Translations under genes and position numbers: made by a program
Assembly (NCBI GenBank): GCA_037127315.1
Contig: JBBBDQ010001122.1
Location: 4,803,501 to 4,867,500, forward strand
Length of the DNA stretch: 64,000 nucleotides
DNA from: Ascarosepion bandense
Taxonomy: Eukaryota; Mollusca; Cephalopoda; Sepiida; Sepiidae
Direction: 5' to 3'
The notes under the pieces: model-generated
The model's database searches: none
Told to the model about the DNA's origin: nothing
The model's input: the letters and a program-made list of their open reading frames with translations, nothing else
Part shown: positions 21,401 to 31,950 of the stretch, in pieces
How positions within the stretch are numbered: the first letter of the stretch is position 1
How the letters are laid out: each line of letters opens with the position of its first letter

Positions 21401-22652
21401 TAAAGAACAAATGTAGATCAAATATGGATCGGAATCCGACAGGATGATAAAAGACAGAACAAATAGAAACGTTCATCCGTCTAACATCATCTATTAAAGC
21501 TTCGTCAGAGGTTGAGAGAAAACAGACAAAAAGCCAGAACTTTGGCCAGTCACGTATCAGTTTTGTACGTATGTATGTTTGTAAATATGGACCTCCAAAT
21601 AGTCGATACAAAAATGAACATACATGATAGAAAGTGTCTCAAACTTAATGAAAACAAATGTTTTATCATGAAAATCTTATTCTTATTAAGAGGAAAAACC
21701 AAAAGAATGTTTTTATTAAATTATGGTTTTTAATCTTTTTTTTTAAACCTTGGAAAGTTTGGTTAAATCTTTTTCCTTGCGTCAACGAGTGACCATAAAT
21801 TAGTATAGAAAATTTGCGTTTTCTTTAGGTGAAAAACATTGATTTGGAAATTCTTGCTGGATTTTAATAATAATAATTTTTCAGGACTTATTCACAAATG
21901 AGCGAAATTAGTTTAGAAATGTTTATTTTTTTAGAACATCTTAGTAATTTTACACCTGTTACCCGCACATATTTAATTTTGAGAAATGTAGGGAAATTCA
22001 TTTTCGTATGGCTTAAAATTTATCCAATCTATGTAAGTTTCGAACATAAAATCGGACATAGATGGCTTATACTCTTATACTTTTTGAGTGATCGAATGGA
22101 TAAATACTAAACCACTTATGTTGCCATAGTTATATGTAATAATTAAAAAGACAAGAAAAAAAAATAAGATTTACTCACTAGAATTTCAAGAGGACACACA
22201 AACAGTGAAAATAATAGATTAGATTAATATCGTAAAAGCATTTAATCTGAAAGTTTCTTTCAGGTTCGTTATCGTAAAAAAAACATCGTCTTTTTTTTTA
22301 AATTTTTACAATTTTACAAAATATTTCAAAATTTAAAACATTTGTTTTATCAAAACATTTCAAAATTTTACAATTTTACAATTTTTTATAATTTTAATTT
22401 TTTTTTTAATTTCTTTTTCATTTTTACGATCGTTATCGTAAAAGCATTTAATCTGAAAGTTTCTTTCATGTCCCCGGCGTTCACGGCGCTCTATAACTTC
22501 CTGTCTTTGTAGCTCTAAACAATATTTTTCCCAAAGAACCCCACACAATTTCAATTCTGCCAGCCATTTTCACAAATGTTTGGCAGACTAACCGCTTTTT
22601 GCTCTCTGCCACTCTCTTGTGAGTGTCAAATTATCCAAGCCATCTTTCTTCA
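21401..22652. other. AT-rich DNA, no gene recognised
   Basis: Several short ORFs without recognisable relatives. A duplicated phrase, atcgtaaaagcatttaatctgaaagtttctttca, occurs at about 22,230 and 22,435, spaced about 205 bp. Confidence 0.45.
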
Positions 22653-22840
22653 TTCAGTTAAGTGCCATACGCGATACACGCTTGGGCGATCATGTCTCGA
22701 AAGAGACATATCTGACTGGGCAGAAGATTATCCCGCAGTAGGTTGCCATTGCTTTCTGCGGTAGACTGGTTGCTGACCAAGGCTATAGAAGCCAATCTAT
22801 CCTATTATTTGAGTCCTAGCTAGAGGGAGAAGAGAGATAT
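22653..22840 (-). repeat. SINE A, head missing
   Basis: Tail, hairpin and body only. The copy ends before the tRNA-like head. Confidence 0.85.
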
Positions 22841-22961
22841 TATATTATCATGTAGTAAGATATGGAGGGATCAATTTCGTACTTCATAACAATAGAAAAC
22901 CGATCCCCCACTTTATGACCAGTAGAAGCGTTAATCATGTCTCCAACTATTATATTCATTC

Positions 22962-23265
22962 AGTCAGTTAAGTGTTATACGTGATACACGCTTGGGCGAT
23001 CATGTCTCGAAAGAGACATCTGACGGGGCAGAAGATTATCCCGCAGTAGGTTGCCATTGTTTTCTGCGGTAGACTGGTTGCCGAATAAGGCTATAGAACC
23101 CAATCTGTCCTGTTATTTAACTCATAACTGGAAGGAAGAGACAGATTAATACCTTTCCCAAGGGTATTTGTGCGTAAGTGAATGCAGGGAATTCAACTGG
23201 AATTCGAATGCGGCTCTCCGATTTCTCATTCCGAGCCGACATCCACTGCGCCACAACGCGCATCC
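22962..23265 (-). repeat. SINE A, full-length with TSD
   Basis: Complete copy. A 7-bp repeat, TTCATTC, lies at 22955-22961 and 23266-23272. This short TSD supports insertion of the element as one unit. Confidence 0.9.
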
Positions 23266-23269
23266 TTCA

Positions 23270-23665
23270 TTCGAAGTTCTATAAATTTCAACTGCCTCTT
23301 TCCGATTCTAAATCAAAATGGTTACCCCCTTCAAATTTCTCGTTCCTCATATGTTCCATTCATGGTATCCTCAGCATACTTCTGAAGAACTAAATTTCTG
23401 TTGTTTCAAGTCTGTTCTTCATCTGTGAGAAGCCATATTGGAAGACTGATATTACAGACAAAAGCAAAGTGCTGAATGGATAACTTTAAAAAAAAAAACA
23501 TCTTTTGCTACTCCATTGAAACTTCAGATTTCCGTGCCACATTTTCCGTCGTCTGTTAACACACATTCCTAGACAGTTAAATTTCTGTACTTGTTTAATT
23601 CTGACGTCCCTAATGTGTAGATTGCATCTTTCGTTGTCCTTCTTGCTAACAACCATAATGAGTTA
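23270..23665 (-). pseudogene. L2 LINE, polymerase C-terminal fragment
   Basis: The minus-strand translation includes a NYLGMCV-like segment, MKNRLETTEI, a stop, then FFRSMLRIPWMEHMRNEK (with one Trp codon altered). The M(K/R)xxLEaxEm-x-FxRRMLRIpW pattern followed by N(E)E is typical of the region after the RT domain in a widespread animal LINE group. It is heavily decayed. Confidence 0.65.
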
Positions 23666-23899
23666 ATAGGTTATTATCACTATTGTTATTATTTGCTGTA
23701 CATGTGGATTATTTTAATTGAAATAAAAATAGAAAAAACTATTCTTTACAAAAATATAAAATACTGAGAATCAGAACGACAGTTGGGGTTTTAGATTAGC
23801 TGGTCTTGTTTTGGGAGCCCTGTGCTAAAGTAAATTATTAAAGAAATAATTAGGTGGAATCTGGCAAAAATCACCTAAATTATCGTTAGATTGGCTATT

Positions 23900-25258
23900 A
23901 TGATAAGAGATAATTACTTCGTATATTCTTTCCTTATCGTGGCGATTTTTATATTAATTTAGGGCAAGTACAGGACAGCCTGAGTTTAGATGGTCTATTG
24001 TTTCTTGGTGTTTATCACAAAACCTGCATTTTGGATCCATATTATTATGTATAATATTTGCCTGAAAGTTTCTCGTGAAAAGACTTTGGTCTTGCGCTGC
24101 AAGAATAAAACCTTCAATCTCAGACTTTAATCCAGATGCACGTAACCATCGATGAGTATTAACTTTATCAACATTGGATTTATTGGCACGTTCTGGATAT
24201 TGGCCATGCAGAGGTTTGTCTTGCCAGCGTTGTTTCATCTTATCAAGAGCTTTATCTTTGGCTTTCATTTTCATATTTTTTGCCGCAATAGTTGGTTCTT
24301 GGATTCTGTCTTGGTTTTCTACAGAATCTACTAACTGTAAATCTTGTTTGTATTTACTGCCTTCTTTTATTATTAAATATTTTTTCTTTCTTTCTTCATG
24401 TTGCCTTACTAATTGTATCATCCAGTCCTTTGTTGTTTCTATGTATGTTAGTAAGCCAATAGTTGTTGTCTTGTATGACAATTCTAGCTGAATAAGACCT
24501 CTTCCACCTTATTTACGGGGTATGTATAGACGGTCTACATCAGCCTTTGGCTGATGCATCTTATGCTTAGAAAGAAACATTCTTGTTTTAGAATCCATTC
24601 GCCTGATGTCGTTTAGAGTCCAGTTAAAGATGTTTAAACTATATTGGACAACTGGGATTGCAAGGCTATTAATGGCCATAATTCTGTTCTGAGAATTCAA
24701 TTCAGTTTTTAATATCAGTCGTAGCCTTCTATAGTACTCTTTACGCACTATTTCTTTCATATTTTATGGTGAACTTTTTCACCCTCATTTACACCAAAGC
24801 TTCTTCTGGCTTTAATTCTTTTATTGTTACAGCAGGGTCTAAGCTAATTGAGAATGTTACTTGTCGTGATCCACGTAAAACTGTAGCTTTAGCACATTTA
24901 TTCAAATTGAATTCCATTCCAATGTCTTTGCTGAAGCATTTTACAGTTTACAGAAGACCTTCCAGCTTATTATCATTCTTAGCATACAACTTTAAGTCAT
25001 CCATCTAAAATAGATGGCTTATTTTCTTTTGGCCTATTTTATAACCACATTCTGTCTTATTAAGTTGGCTGGTTAGTGCTATTAATGATATGCAGAATAG
25101 TAAGGGAGACAAAGAATCACCTTGAAATATACCTCTTTTGATGTTTATTTCATCAGACTAATAGGTTCCATTTATATGATTGAGGTAAAGGGTTGTTGTC
25201 CATATAGACATACACTGTTTGATGAAATTGATGATGACGGGTGATATCTTGTTTAAAG

Positions 25259-25260
<2 letters not shown>
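23900..25260 (-). pseudogene. R2-like LINE reverse transcriptase, decayed
   Basis: Minus-strand frames show, in order: the RT motif B GIFQGDSLSPLLFCISL (near 25.13 kb); a motif C in which the base before MDDLKLYA is a stop (expected Y/F-MDD, near 25.01 kb); an IGMEFNLNKCAKA block; a thumb region with KEYYRRLRLILKTELNSQN and YSLNIFNWT; and a CCHC-type knuckle CRFCDKHQETIDHLNSGC (C-x2-C-x8-H-x4-C), as found in R2-like elements. The next residues (an NEY-type motif) contain a stop. At least five nonsense or frame changes were seen. The upstream end stops at a (TTA)n tract. Confidence 0.8.
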
Positions 25261-25290
<30 letters not shown>

Positions 25291-25291
25291 G
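25261..25291. repeat. (TTA)n microsatellite
   Basis: About ten trinucleotide units at the truncated 5' end of the R2-like copy. Confidence 0.95.
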
Positions 25292-27608
25292 TTGTGATCC
25301 AACATACACTATTCGATTTTCTAAAACTTTTCTTCTGATTGCAAAATTGTCAACGAGGTAATTTTTCTTCTTTTTTTTTTATTTCTTCACAAGTTGACAT
25401 CCTCTCATATGATTTTAGGCCTTCCTATATTGTCTATTAACCCGGAATTAACTATTTTCGTTATTCCTTAAGTTTTCCAGGTTATAGTTTCATCAAATAT
25501 ATTTTTCGAAAAAGCTAAATAAGTTTTTACCTTTGGTTTAGCCTTTTACTCCCTCAGCAGTAATGTAACATTCTAGAATCTGCACCATTGTATATCAAAC
25601 TCTCGTGCTTTTAGTGCTAACACGAAAATAGACGATATTTCACGGGATACCATATGAGCAGTTTCAGTTATTTTATTTACGATGGAGGCTTGACATTAGA
25701 GTCATATTATTTTGTTATAAAAGGTTCCTTAATATGATTAGTGCAAAATACACCTGGTGAATGCCGAGCATTATATCGTTAGAAGTAGTGGACAATAATC
25801 AGGAAAAAAACAATCCGATAAAAATTTAAAAATTTGAGGATCGCCCCTTCTTACACACTCAATGGATTCATCCAAGGTGTACTTATAATCCTGCCTACAG
25901 AGAACAAGGGTGTCTCTAGGGTGTTGGTGTTGTTAGAATTGTAGTGCTTGTCAGAGCAGTTGAATATAGACTATTGCCCAGACTTACTTCTTTGTATATA
26001 TTTGACTCCTACTAACAAGTATTGCTGAATCTACTAACCGTGTACAGATTGCATATCTTTTGTTCAATATACTTACATTTTTCCTCTCATATCTGTTTTG
26101 TGTAATTATTATATTGTGTGGTTTTCTAAACAAGAATCCACAACAAAAACGAAAGTTCGAAAAATTAAATAAAGGGTTTAAATATTTCATCTTAAAAATT
26201 TCAGATATTGCAGAAAGGCTGAGAAATATATCGGCCATAATTTTAAATTAAAACAACGATGACGAAGATAACCACCTGAAAAATCTAGGCAATAAAGGAA
26301 ATGTTTCTTTTAATGAAATTAGAAATTCAAATTCATTTCGTGAGCAAAACATTTTTCTAGACGCAATTTATTTCCAACTAATATTGGAATAAATTAAAAG
26401 GAATTTTATTTGACGGCGTGTCGTTCATAAAATATAGCGGCAACAGATAGTCGGAAATAAAAACTATTTAAAATGGGACTTTATCAGAACGACAGACTGG
26501 GTAGAAATAAACGAAGGTATTGTTTATTTTTGTTGTATGATGTCAAAAGTGAAGTTTAAAAATGGCCGAACATGTTTCGCGCTCTGTACCAAGTGTCACT
26601 TGACGTAGCAGCCATCAATTTTTCATTGTATTATTCATGAACTATCATCAATCACAAGGCATTCGACAAGCCGAAACATGAATAAGGCAACAATGATAAT
26701 CTGAATAATAAGAAGATAAAACAAATGATATAGACTGAAAGATTACAAATCACCTAAATGATTAAAAAAATTTGGAATTTCTGTTAAAAATATCAAGGAA
26801 ATCTTGTAGCAAACTCTTAGAGTCCCTTGTAAATAACCTCAAAATTAAAATATTCTTTAAACATTAATGGTCTTCAAGGGGTGAAAAAGAAATATAGAAT
26901 TCAATCAAGTACTTGTTGGGGATTACAAATCGTGTATCTTAGGAAGCATGTCGGTTTATTAAGTCTATCGTATCCGAAACGCTTCGATAACCCCTAATCA
27001 ATCATGTTCTGTAGAATACCTTTTCAGTCACTACAAGTTAGAGGAAAAAGGATGTTTGTGAAATACCATTTTGTATTACATTTTAACTTCTCAGAGAGAC
27101 ATTAGTTTTTGTTTGTTTTTTTTTTACATTTTTTCTTTCACAAGTTTTATTTTTCATGGCAAAGTTCGAGATTTTTCGAGGCGAAATAATTTGACAGTTC
27201 CAAATATTTTCACTCGTTTCTTTCAACGTTTTTTGCCACCTTTTTGTAAAAAAAAATTGTCTGTATTTGTTTGTCTTGTTTTAATTTTTAGTTGATTGAT
27301 TCTATGTTTAGCGGTTAATCAAAACGGTGTAAATGACGAACATGTTTGGTTAGAGATTTTCAGTGCTGCAAAGTTTAGAATTAAATATTACGTTACTTTT
27401 GTTTGACGTTCCACGAGAAAGAATTAAATTCTTTTATATTTGATTGAGAAGAAAATCACTTTTCTTTAAAAATATGATAGGAGTGTACTTATTTATGGGT
27501 AACACTGTATGTCGGACGATGTTTGATAATTTGTTTCGTGTATTATATGTAAGGAGTTAAATCAAGAAAACTGAAGAGCAATAATGACAAAAGCACACGC
27601 ACACTCTC

Positions 27609-27609
<1 letters not shown>
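25292..27609. other. 2.3 kb without recognisable genes
   Basis: AT-rich, with no ORF of recognisable family and no copy of the repeat families described here. It is one of the few stretches that may be unique sequence. Confidence 0.5.

Positions 27610-27645
<36 letters not shown>
27610..27645. repeat. (TA)n tract
   Basis: Immediately precedes a SINE E copy. Confidence 0.97.
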
Positions 27646-27647
<2 letters not shown>

Positions 27648-27792
27648 AGTAGATAGATCTATCTATCGCCCGGTTCACACTCCACCTACGTCTATTGAAC
27701 AGGTTAGGAGGCTCATCCATTGTTCCCTGTTTAGGATGTGGTTTCCGGCTTTCTCTTTTCCAATCTTCTCACTGTTTTTTTTTTTTTTCAAT
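27646..27792 (+). repeat. SINE E, truncated at the 3' end
   Basis: Starts ggagtagatagatctatcta and contains ggttcacactcc (B-box-like) and gatgtggtttccggctttct, then runs into poly-T. A second, complete copy follows directly. Confidence 0.75.
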
Positions 27793-27975
27793 TGGAGTAG
27801 ATAGATCTATCTATCGCCCGGTTCACACTCTACCCACGTCTATTGAACAGATGTAGAGGCTCATCCCTTGTTCCCTGTTTAGGATGTGGTTTCCGGCTTT
27901 CTCTTTTCGAATTTTTTCACTATTACGTAGCCCCCTGCACATCAGTGGCGTTACCGCCTTGCTCGGGGTGATACG

Positions 27976-27980
<5 letters not shown>
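27793..27980 (+). repeat. SINE E, complete; 3' tail shared with L1 LINE
   Basis: Same head as the copy to its left, ending in cgtagccccctgcacatcag and ctcggggtgatacgatta. That tail matches the 3' ends of L1 LINE copies at 31.9 and 40.8 kb. A shared tail is how SINEs recruit a partner LINE's RT. The end passes directly into (TA)n. Confidence 0.8.

Positions 27981-28012
<32 letters not shown>
27980..28012. repeat. (TA)n tract
   Basis: Between SINE E and a palindrome-family arm. Confidence 0.97.
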
Positions 28013-28018
<6 letters not shown>

Positions 28019-28265
28019 ATCGAAGCAGCAGATAATTTTCTAAACATATGTTGTGAAATATAACAGACAATGAATGTCTACTATGTTTAATCATGAGCCG
28101 TTCTAAACATTGTATTTTGGCTTTAATTTTAGGTGAAAATGAAGATAAAAATTATCCAACATTCAGATATATATATATATTTTTATTACTATGCTGGTTC
28201 TAAGCTTTCGGATCACATGAGCTATCTTCGTCAATATTATCTTTGATGGTGGATATCTTTATGTT
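28013..28265. repeat. Half-palindrome element with hammerhead-like core (family C)
   Basis: Shares aatgtctactatgtttaatc and catgagccgttctaaac blocks with 49.34-49.68 kb. On the minus strand near 28,205-28,235 it reads TTGACGAAGATAGCTCATGTG...GAAAGCTTAG. The order is that of a hammerhead core with C3 changed and a self-complementary AGCT as a minimal stem III. Confidence 0.55.
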
Positions 28266-28316
28266 AATGCTTCTGTAACCTCTTTGAAGATGTGTGTGTG
28301 TGTGTGTATATATACA

Positions 28317-28323
<7 letters not shown>

Positions 28324-28369
<46 letters not shown>
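28324..28369. repeat. (TA)n tract
   Basis: Between two palindromic elements. Confidence 0.97.
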
Positions 28370-28374
<5 letters not shown>

Positions 28375-28394
28375 AACACACAATTGATGTGGAG

Positions 28395-28517
28395 AAAATT
28401 GTCACTTAGCTGAGATTTGTTATTTCAGTCATACCGACTTCAAAGTCGGTGAGGGCATTATTGTTACATTTTCACTCGTCAGGGTCATTTGCTTTTTATG
28501 CTAAGCTAAGTGACAAG
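28395..28517. repeat. Palindromic element, short
   Basis: Inverted arms gtcacttagct (28,397) and agctaagtgac (28,503), plus an inner ccgacttcaaagtcgg hairpin. It contains gaccctgacgagtg on the minus strand, a possible eroded CTGACGA core. It lies between (TA)n tracts. Confidence 0.55.
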
Positions 28518-28662
28518 CTTCTTCAAGCTCATTTTATTAACGCTCTAGTTTTACCCTAATATCGAGCACTTTATGACGAAAAAATCTCTTTGCCTAAAAT
28601 ACCTTTTTACCATTAAATTTCTGGAAAAAAAGAAACAGCGATTTTGGAACAAACACACACAC

Positions 28663-28666
<4 letters not shown>

Positions 28667-28711
<45 letters not shown>
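28667..28711. repeat. (TA)n tract
   Basis: Right border of the short palindrome region. Confidence 0.97.
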
Positions 28712-28714
<3 letters not shown>

Positions 28715-29349
28715 GGTATGCTATACTTATGGGTAAAAATGATCACTATCGGAGATTGAGTGTAAACAACTATAAAAGCAGAGACTGAAATCAGCACTAA
28801 GTGGCGACGGTCTGTTTCATTCTTGAACGCATTCTTCTCGCCATGAAGATTGCGTTCAAGCATAAAACAAACTCATGGCTTTACGCAATATACTATGGCT
28901 ACGTATTGAACGCTCTCGACTACTGGCGGTTGGTTATATTCTATAAATATCATGCTAAAAAATATACCTTTCTTTGCCATGCACCGATATTTTAGAAGTA
29001 AGAACTCCGACTGATGACTAAATCGAGTTTCAATCGCGACTTGAAACAATTGGTTATATAGCCGCACTGATGAGCTGTATGCGGATGATTATTTGATTTG
29101 TATATAACTTGTTACCCCATCCATTTCATTAAGTTCGCTAGGTAGGTGATGTCTTGTGTAACAAGTTTACAAATAAAAAATATTCGAAAATTTTACAATA
29201 TAATTGTATTGAACACTTTAATACAAAAGTGTACTGGTCTAATTTTATTATGACCAAAAACTAATTAATTAAACAATCTATATATATATATATATTTAAA
29301 ACTATTTTTTATCCAACATTTTTATTACTTCAAGAGTTATTATAGTGGA
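28712..29349. other. No gene recognised; one dispersed repeat
   Basis: Holds the second copy (29,195-29,277) of the repeat at 18.33 kb, next to a short (TA)n. Nothing else was recognised. Confidence 0.45.
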
Positions 29350-29870
29350 TTCTCTGTGCTGTGTCCCTTTGAGACGTCTGCGGTCATGGCTTTCCATAAT
29401 TTTTGGTCCTTTGTAGCTCTTAATTTTCTTCTTCTTTTTTTGTTACCTCTCTTTAAACTTGTTATTCCAGTCATTTGCTCAAGCTCGCTAGGTAGGTTGT
29501 TTTTTATCTTTCCCCTTAATCTGTCCTGTAAGTATCAGATTTTCCATGCCCTCCTTCCTTATTACATCTCCCAAAAATGAAAACTGTCTCTTGCTGGTGT
29601 TAAGCATAAATGTTCTTTTTATCTTCATTTTCCCTAAAACTTCGACGTTGATTACGTGTTCGGTGCAAGGTATTGCCAGCATCCTTCTGTCAAACAACAT
29701 TATGTCTTTTGCTTCAAGTTTTTTCTTCATCCGAAAGGAGATTGCCCAACATCCAGCCATATAGAAACTGATATTACATACTAGTTCAGTTTTCTGTTTA
29801 TATTCTGCTTTAGGAAGGCATCTTTTGCCATCCCAATGCATCTTCGGATTTCTATGTCGCATTTCTATAC
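29350..29870 (-). pseudogene. L2 LINE, polymerase C-terminal fragment
   Basis: The minus-strand ORF contains FRMKKKLEAKDIMLFDRRML, then EHVINVEVLGKM, RQFSFLGDVIRKEGMENLIL and TGQIKGK. It runs on out of frame to LWKAMTADVSKGH near the natural C-terminus. This is the best-preserved L2 copy in the window. The RT core is absent. Confidence 0.8.
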
Positions 29871-30059
29871 CCCAGATTTGAAATCGGGAAACACATTTTT
29901 CTTTACTAAGATTTCACGAGCCGATAGACAGGATGCGCATTGGTTAATAAAGTAGGATTTTTTTTTTAGTGAAATTAATACTAACCGCCCTTGATTGAAA
30001 AGACCAACTACAAAATGTCTCCCAATAGAAATCTAAATCGTATTTCTTTTTTCAGGAAT

Positions 30060-30430
30060 ATCACTCCTATAGCCGAAGCTATTTTTTGTATGACCTCTCC
30101 CCTCAGAACGTAAGCGATCATGGTCCTCTACATATTCCTCTCCCTTGTATCTCTTTATAAGTTTTGTCTTTTTGTTATTTTTTCCAAACCACGTCCCGCT
30201 ATCCATTTCCTCAAACCCATCAAGTAAGATTCGCGCTGCTTTCCACTGTCTTTCAAATTGTCCCCTGAGTATCAGATTTTCTAAGCATTTTTCTTCATAA
30301 CGTGCTTCAGAAAGTTCAACTGTTTCTTCCTAATGTTAATTATAAGTTTCCTTTTTGTTTCCATTTTCTCTAAAACTTCGTCGTTGCTCACATGTAAGGG
30401 TTTGCCTTGTCAATTCTTTTAATCGGGACT
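30060..30430 (-). pseudogene. L2 LINE, C-terminal fragment, decayed
   Basis: The minus-strand frames give NDEVLEKMETKRKLIINIRK, KQLNFLKHVMKK and a terminal MIAYVLRG. Several frameshifts. It is the second L2 copy within 600 bp, in the same orientation as the neighbour at 29.35 kb. Confidence 0.7.
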
Positions 30431-30446
30431 AAAAAAGTTTTGGTTG

Positions 30447-30560
30447 GTTGGTTGTTTTGTTTTATGGCATATCAACACCTCGGCGGGTCATTTATTGCCA
30501 ACTAATTTTTATTCATTTATTACTGATAATACCTTTTTTTCTTTCAACAACTTATTGTTG
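30447..30560 (+). repeat. SINE C-type repeat, fragment
   Basis: Contains gttttatggcatatcaacac, the phrase that opens copies at 50.65 and 52.86 kb. Confidence 0.6.
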
Positions 30561-30657
30561 TTTTTATACAAGTTTTGTGTCTAGTAATACTTTTTTCTTT
30601 TCGAGTATCAAGATTCATTGGGATTTGTTTTTAAGGACAAGGTCCCCAAGTCCTACC

Positions 30658-30814
30658 CTGTTATTTAACCCATAACTGGAGGAAAGACACGGATTAATAC
30701 CTTTCCCAAGGGTACCAGTGCTTAAGTGAATGCAGGGTATTCAACTGGAATTCGAACTCGGCTCACCGATTCCTTTTTCCAAGCCGATATCCACTGCACC
30801 ACAACACACATCCG
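30658..30814 (-). repeat. SINE A, 5' half, next to a 5S-like sequence
   Basis: tRNA-like head and start of body on the minus strand. The head abuts the 3' end of the 5S rRNA-like sequence (same strand) with only about eight bases between. Confidence 0.85.
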
Positions 30815-30822
30815 TCATTAGA

Positions 30823-30942
30823 CGCTTACAGCACCTGGTATTCCCAAGCAGTCACCCATCTAAGTACTGACCAGGCTCGACGTTGCTTAACTTCGGTGAT
30901 CGAGCGAGAACCGTTTTATTCAACGTGATATGGCCGTAAGCC
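30823..30942 (-). rRNA. 5S rRNA gene or 5S-derived retrosequence
   Basis: The minus strand starts gcttacggccatatcacg and contains gatcaccgaagttaagcaac and the internal control region (tcagtacttagatgggtgac), ending gaataccaggtgctgtaagc. Length ~120 nt matches 5S rRNA across the whole molecule. Differences such as an A-run in the ttgaataaaacgg region and tcagtacttag for the usual ttagtacttgg suggest a pseudogene. The adjoining SINE A head and a second locus of similar design (57.5 kb) point to a possible composite 5S-tRNA SINE. Confidence 0.8.
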
Positions 30943-31154
30943 TACTAAAAAGTGTAATACGTAATTTACTCACTTCTGTATGTTTTTATCAGTAACTTTT
31001 TTCTACCTTTCCCAATTTCATGTAGGCATGGTATTTCTAATTTAAAACCAGCCTTTGAACCACATTCCCTTTGAATTGACACGCAGTTAAATACTTGTCT
31101 GTCTGTCTGTCTCACTCACAAACAAAGAAGGAAAAAGCAAAAAGTATTGAAATA

Positions 31155-31240
31155 AAGAGATAGAATGAGGAAATATGGCTTGGAGAAGTTAACACTCACA
31201 GGACATACTGAAACAAGAAAAATAGTTCTAATGTACGGCA
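31155..31240 (+). pseudogene. L2 LINE, tiny fragment
   Basis: The plus frame reads MRKYGLEKLTLTGHTETRK, matching the (M/I)RKEGLENLILTG segment of the other L2 copies. It is immediately followed by an L1 fragment. Confidence 0.55.
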
Positions 31241-31950
31241 AGAGCTAAGAAGATCGGTTCTCTATGTAGGGGTAGGAAGTTTTTTCCCGTCTGAAACCAT
31301 CCTGCACATATATAAATCTACCATCCGACCGTGCATTGAATACTGCTGCCGTATCTGGTCGCGTGCCCCTGCTATCCACCTCTGGGTCCTCGACAAGATC
31401 CAACAGAAAATCTGTAACGTGATCGATCCCGACTTGACAGCTCAGATACAGTCACTTTCCCACCGACGCAATGTGGCTTCCCTGTGTCTCTTCTACAAAT
31501 ACTTTCACGGCTTCTGCTCCGGTTAACTTAGCTCACTGGTGTCCCCTATATATGACTTTATAGGAGCCACATGATTAACAACTAGGTCCCACCCTTTTAT
31601 TGTGAAACCAATAAAATGTAAGCGCAAATTCTACTCCATCAGCTTCTTTTCTCGCATTTCCCGCCTCTGGAATTCCCTTCCGTTTAATTGCTTCCCGACA
31701 GCTACAATCACCAACAATTTAAATGTAAAGTCAATAGTCATCTTCTATCTCACTAACTTGCATCCTCTCTCTCATGCTTTTTTCTCCATCCACTTCACTC
31801 TCATCAGTATTCTCATCCTTCTCTTAACCACTTCCTGACACCCCCAATAACCAGTCACTCTTTCTCATAACTTTCATTCTATGTAATCCCCTGCGCACAA
31901 GTGGCAGTAAACTGCCTTGCTTAGAGTAATATGATTAAAAAATAAATAAA
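31241..31950 (+). pseudogene. L1 (Jockey/CR1-like) LINE, 3' part of the polymerase ORF and 3' tail
   Basis: The frame gives SETILHIYKSTIRPCIEYCC, then LDKIQQKICNVIDPDL, SHRRNVASLCLFYKYFHGFC and WNSLPFNCFP. This is the post-RT C-terminal region of a Jockey/CR1-group LINE. A nonsense change occurs near DEL. The 3' UTR is CT-rich and ends with taatatgattaaaaaataaa at about 31,950, which defines the natural 3' end. Confidence 0.85.
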
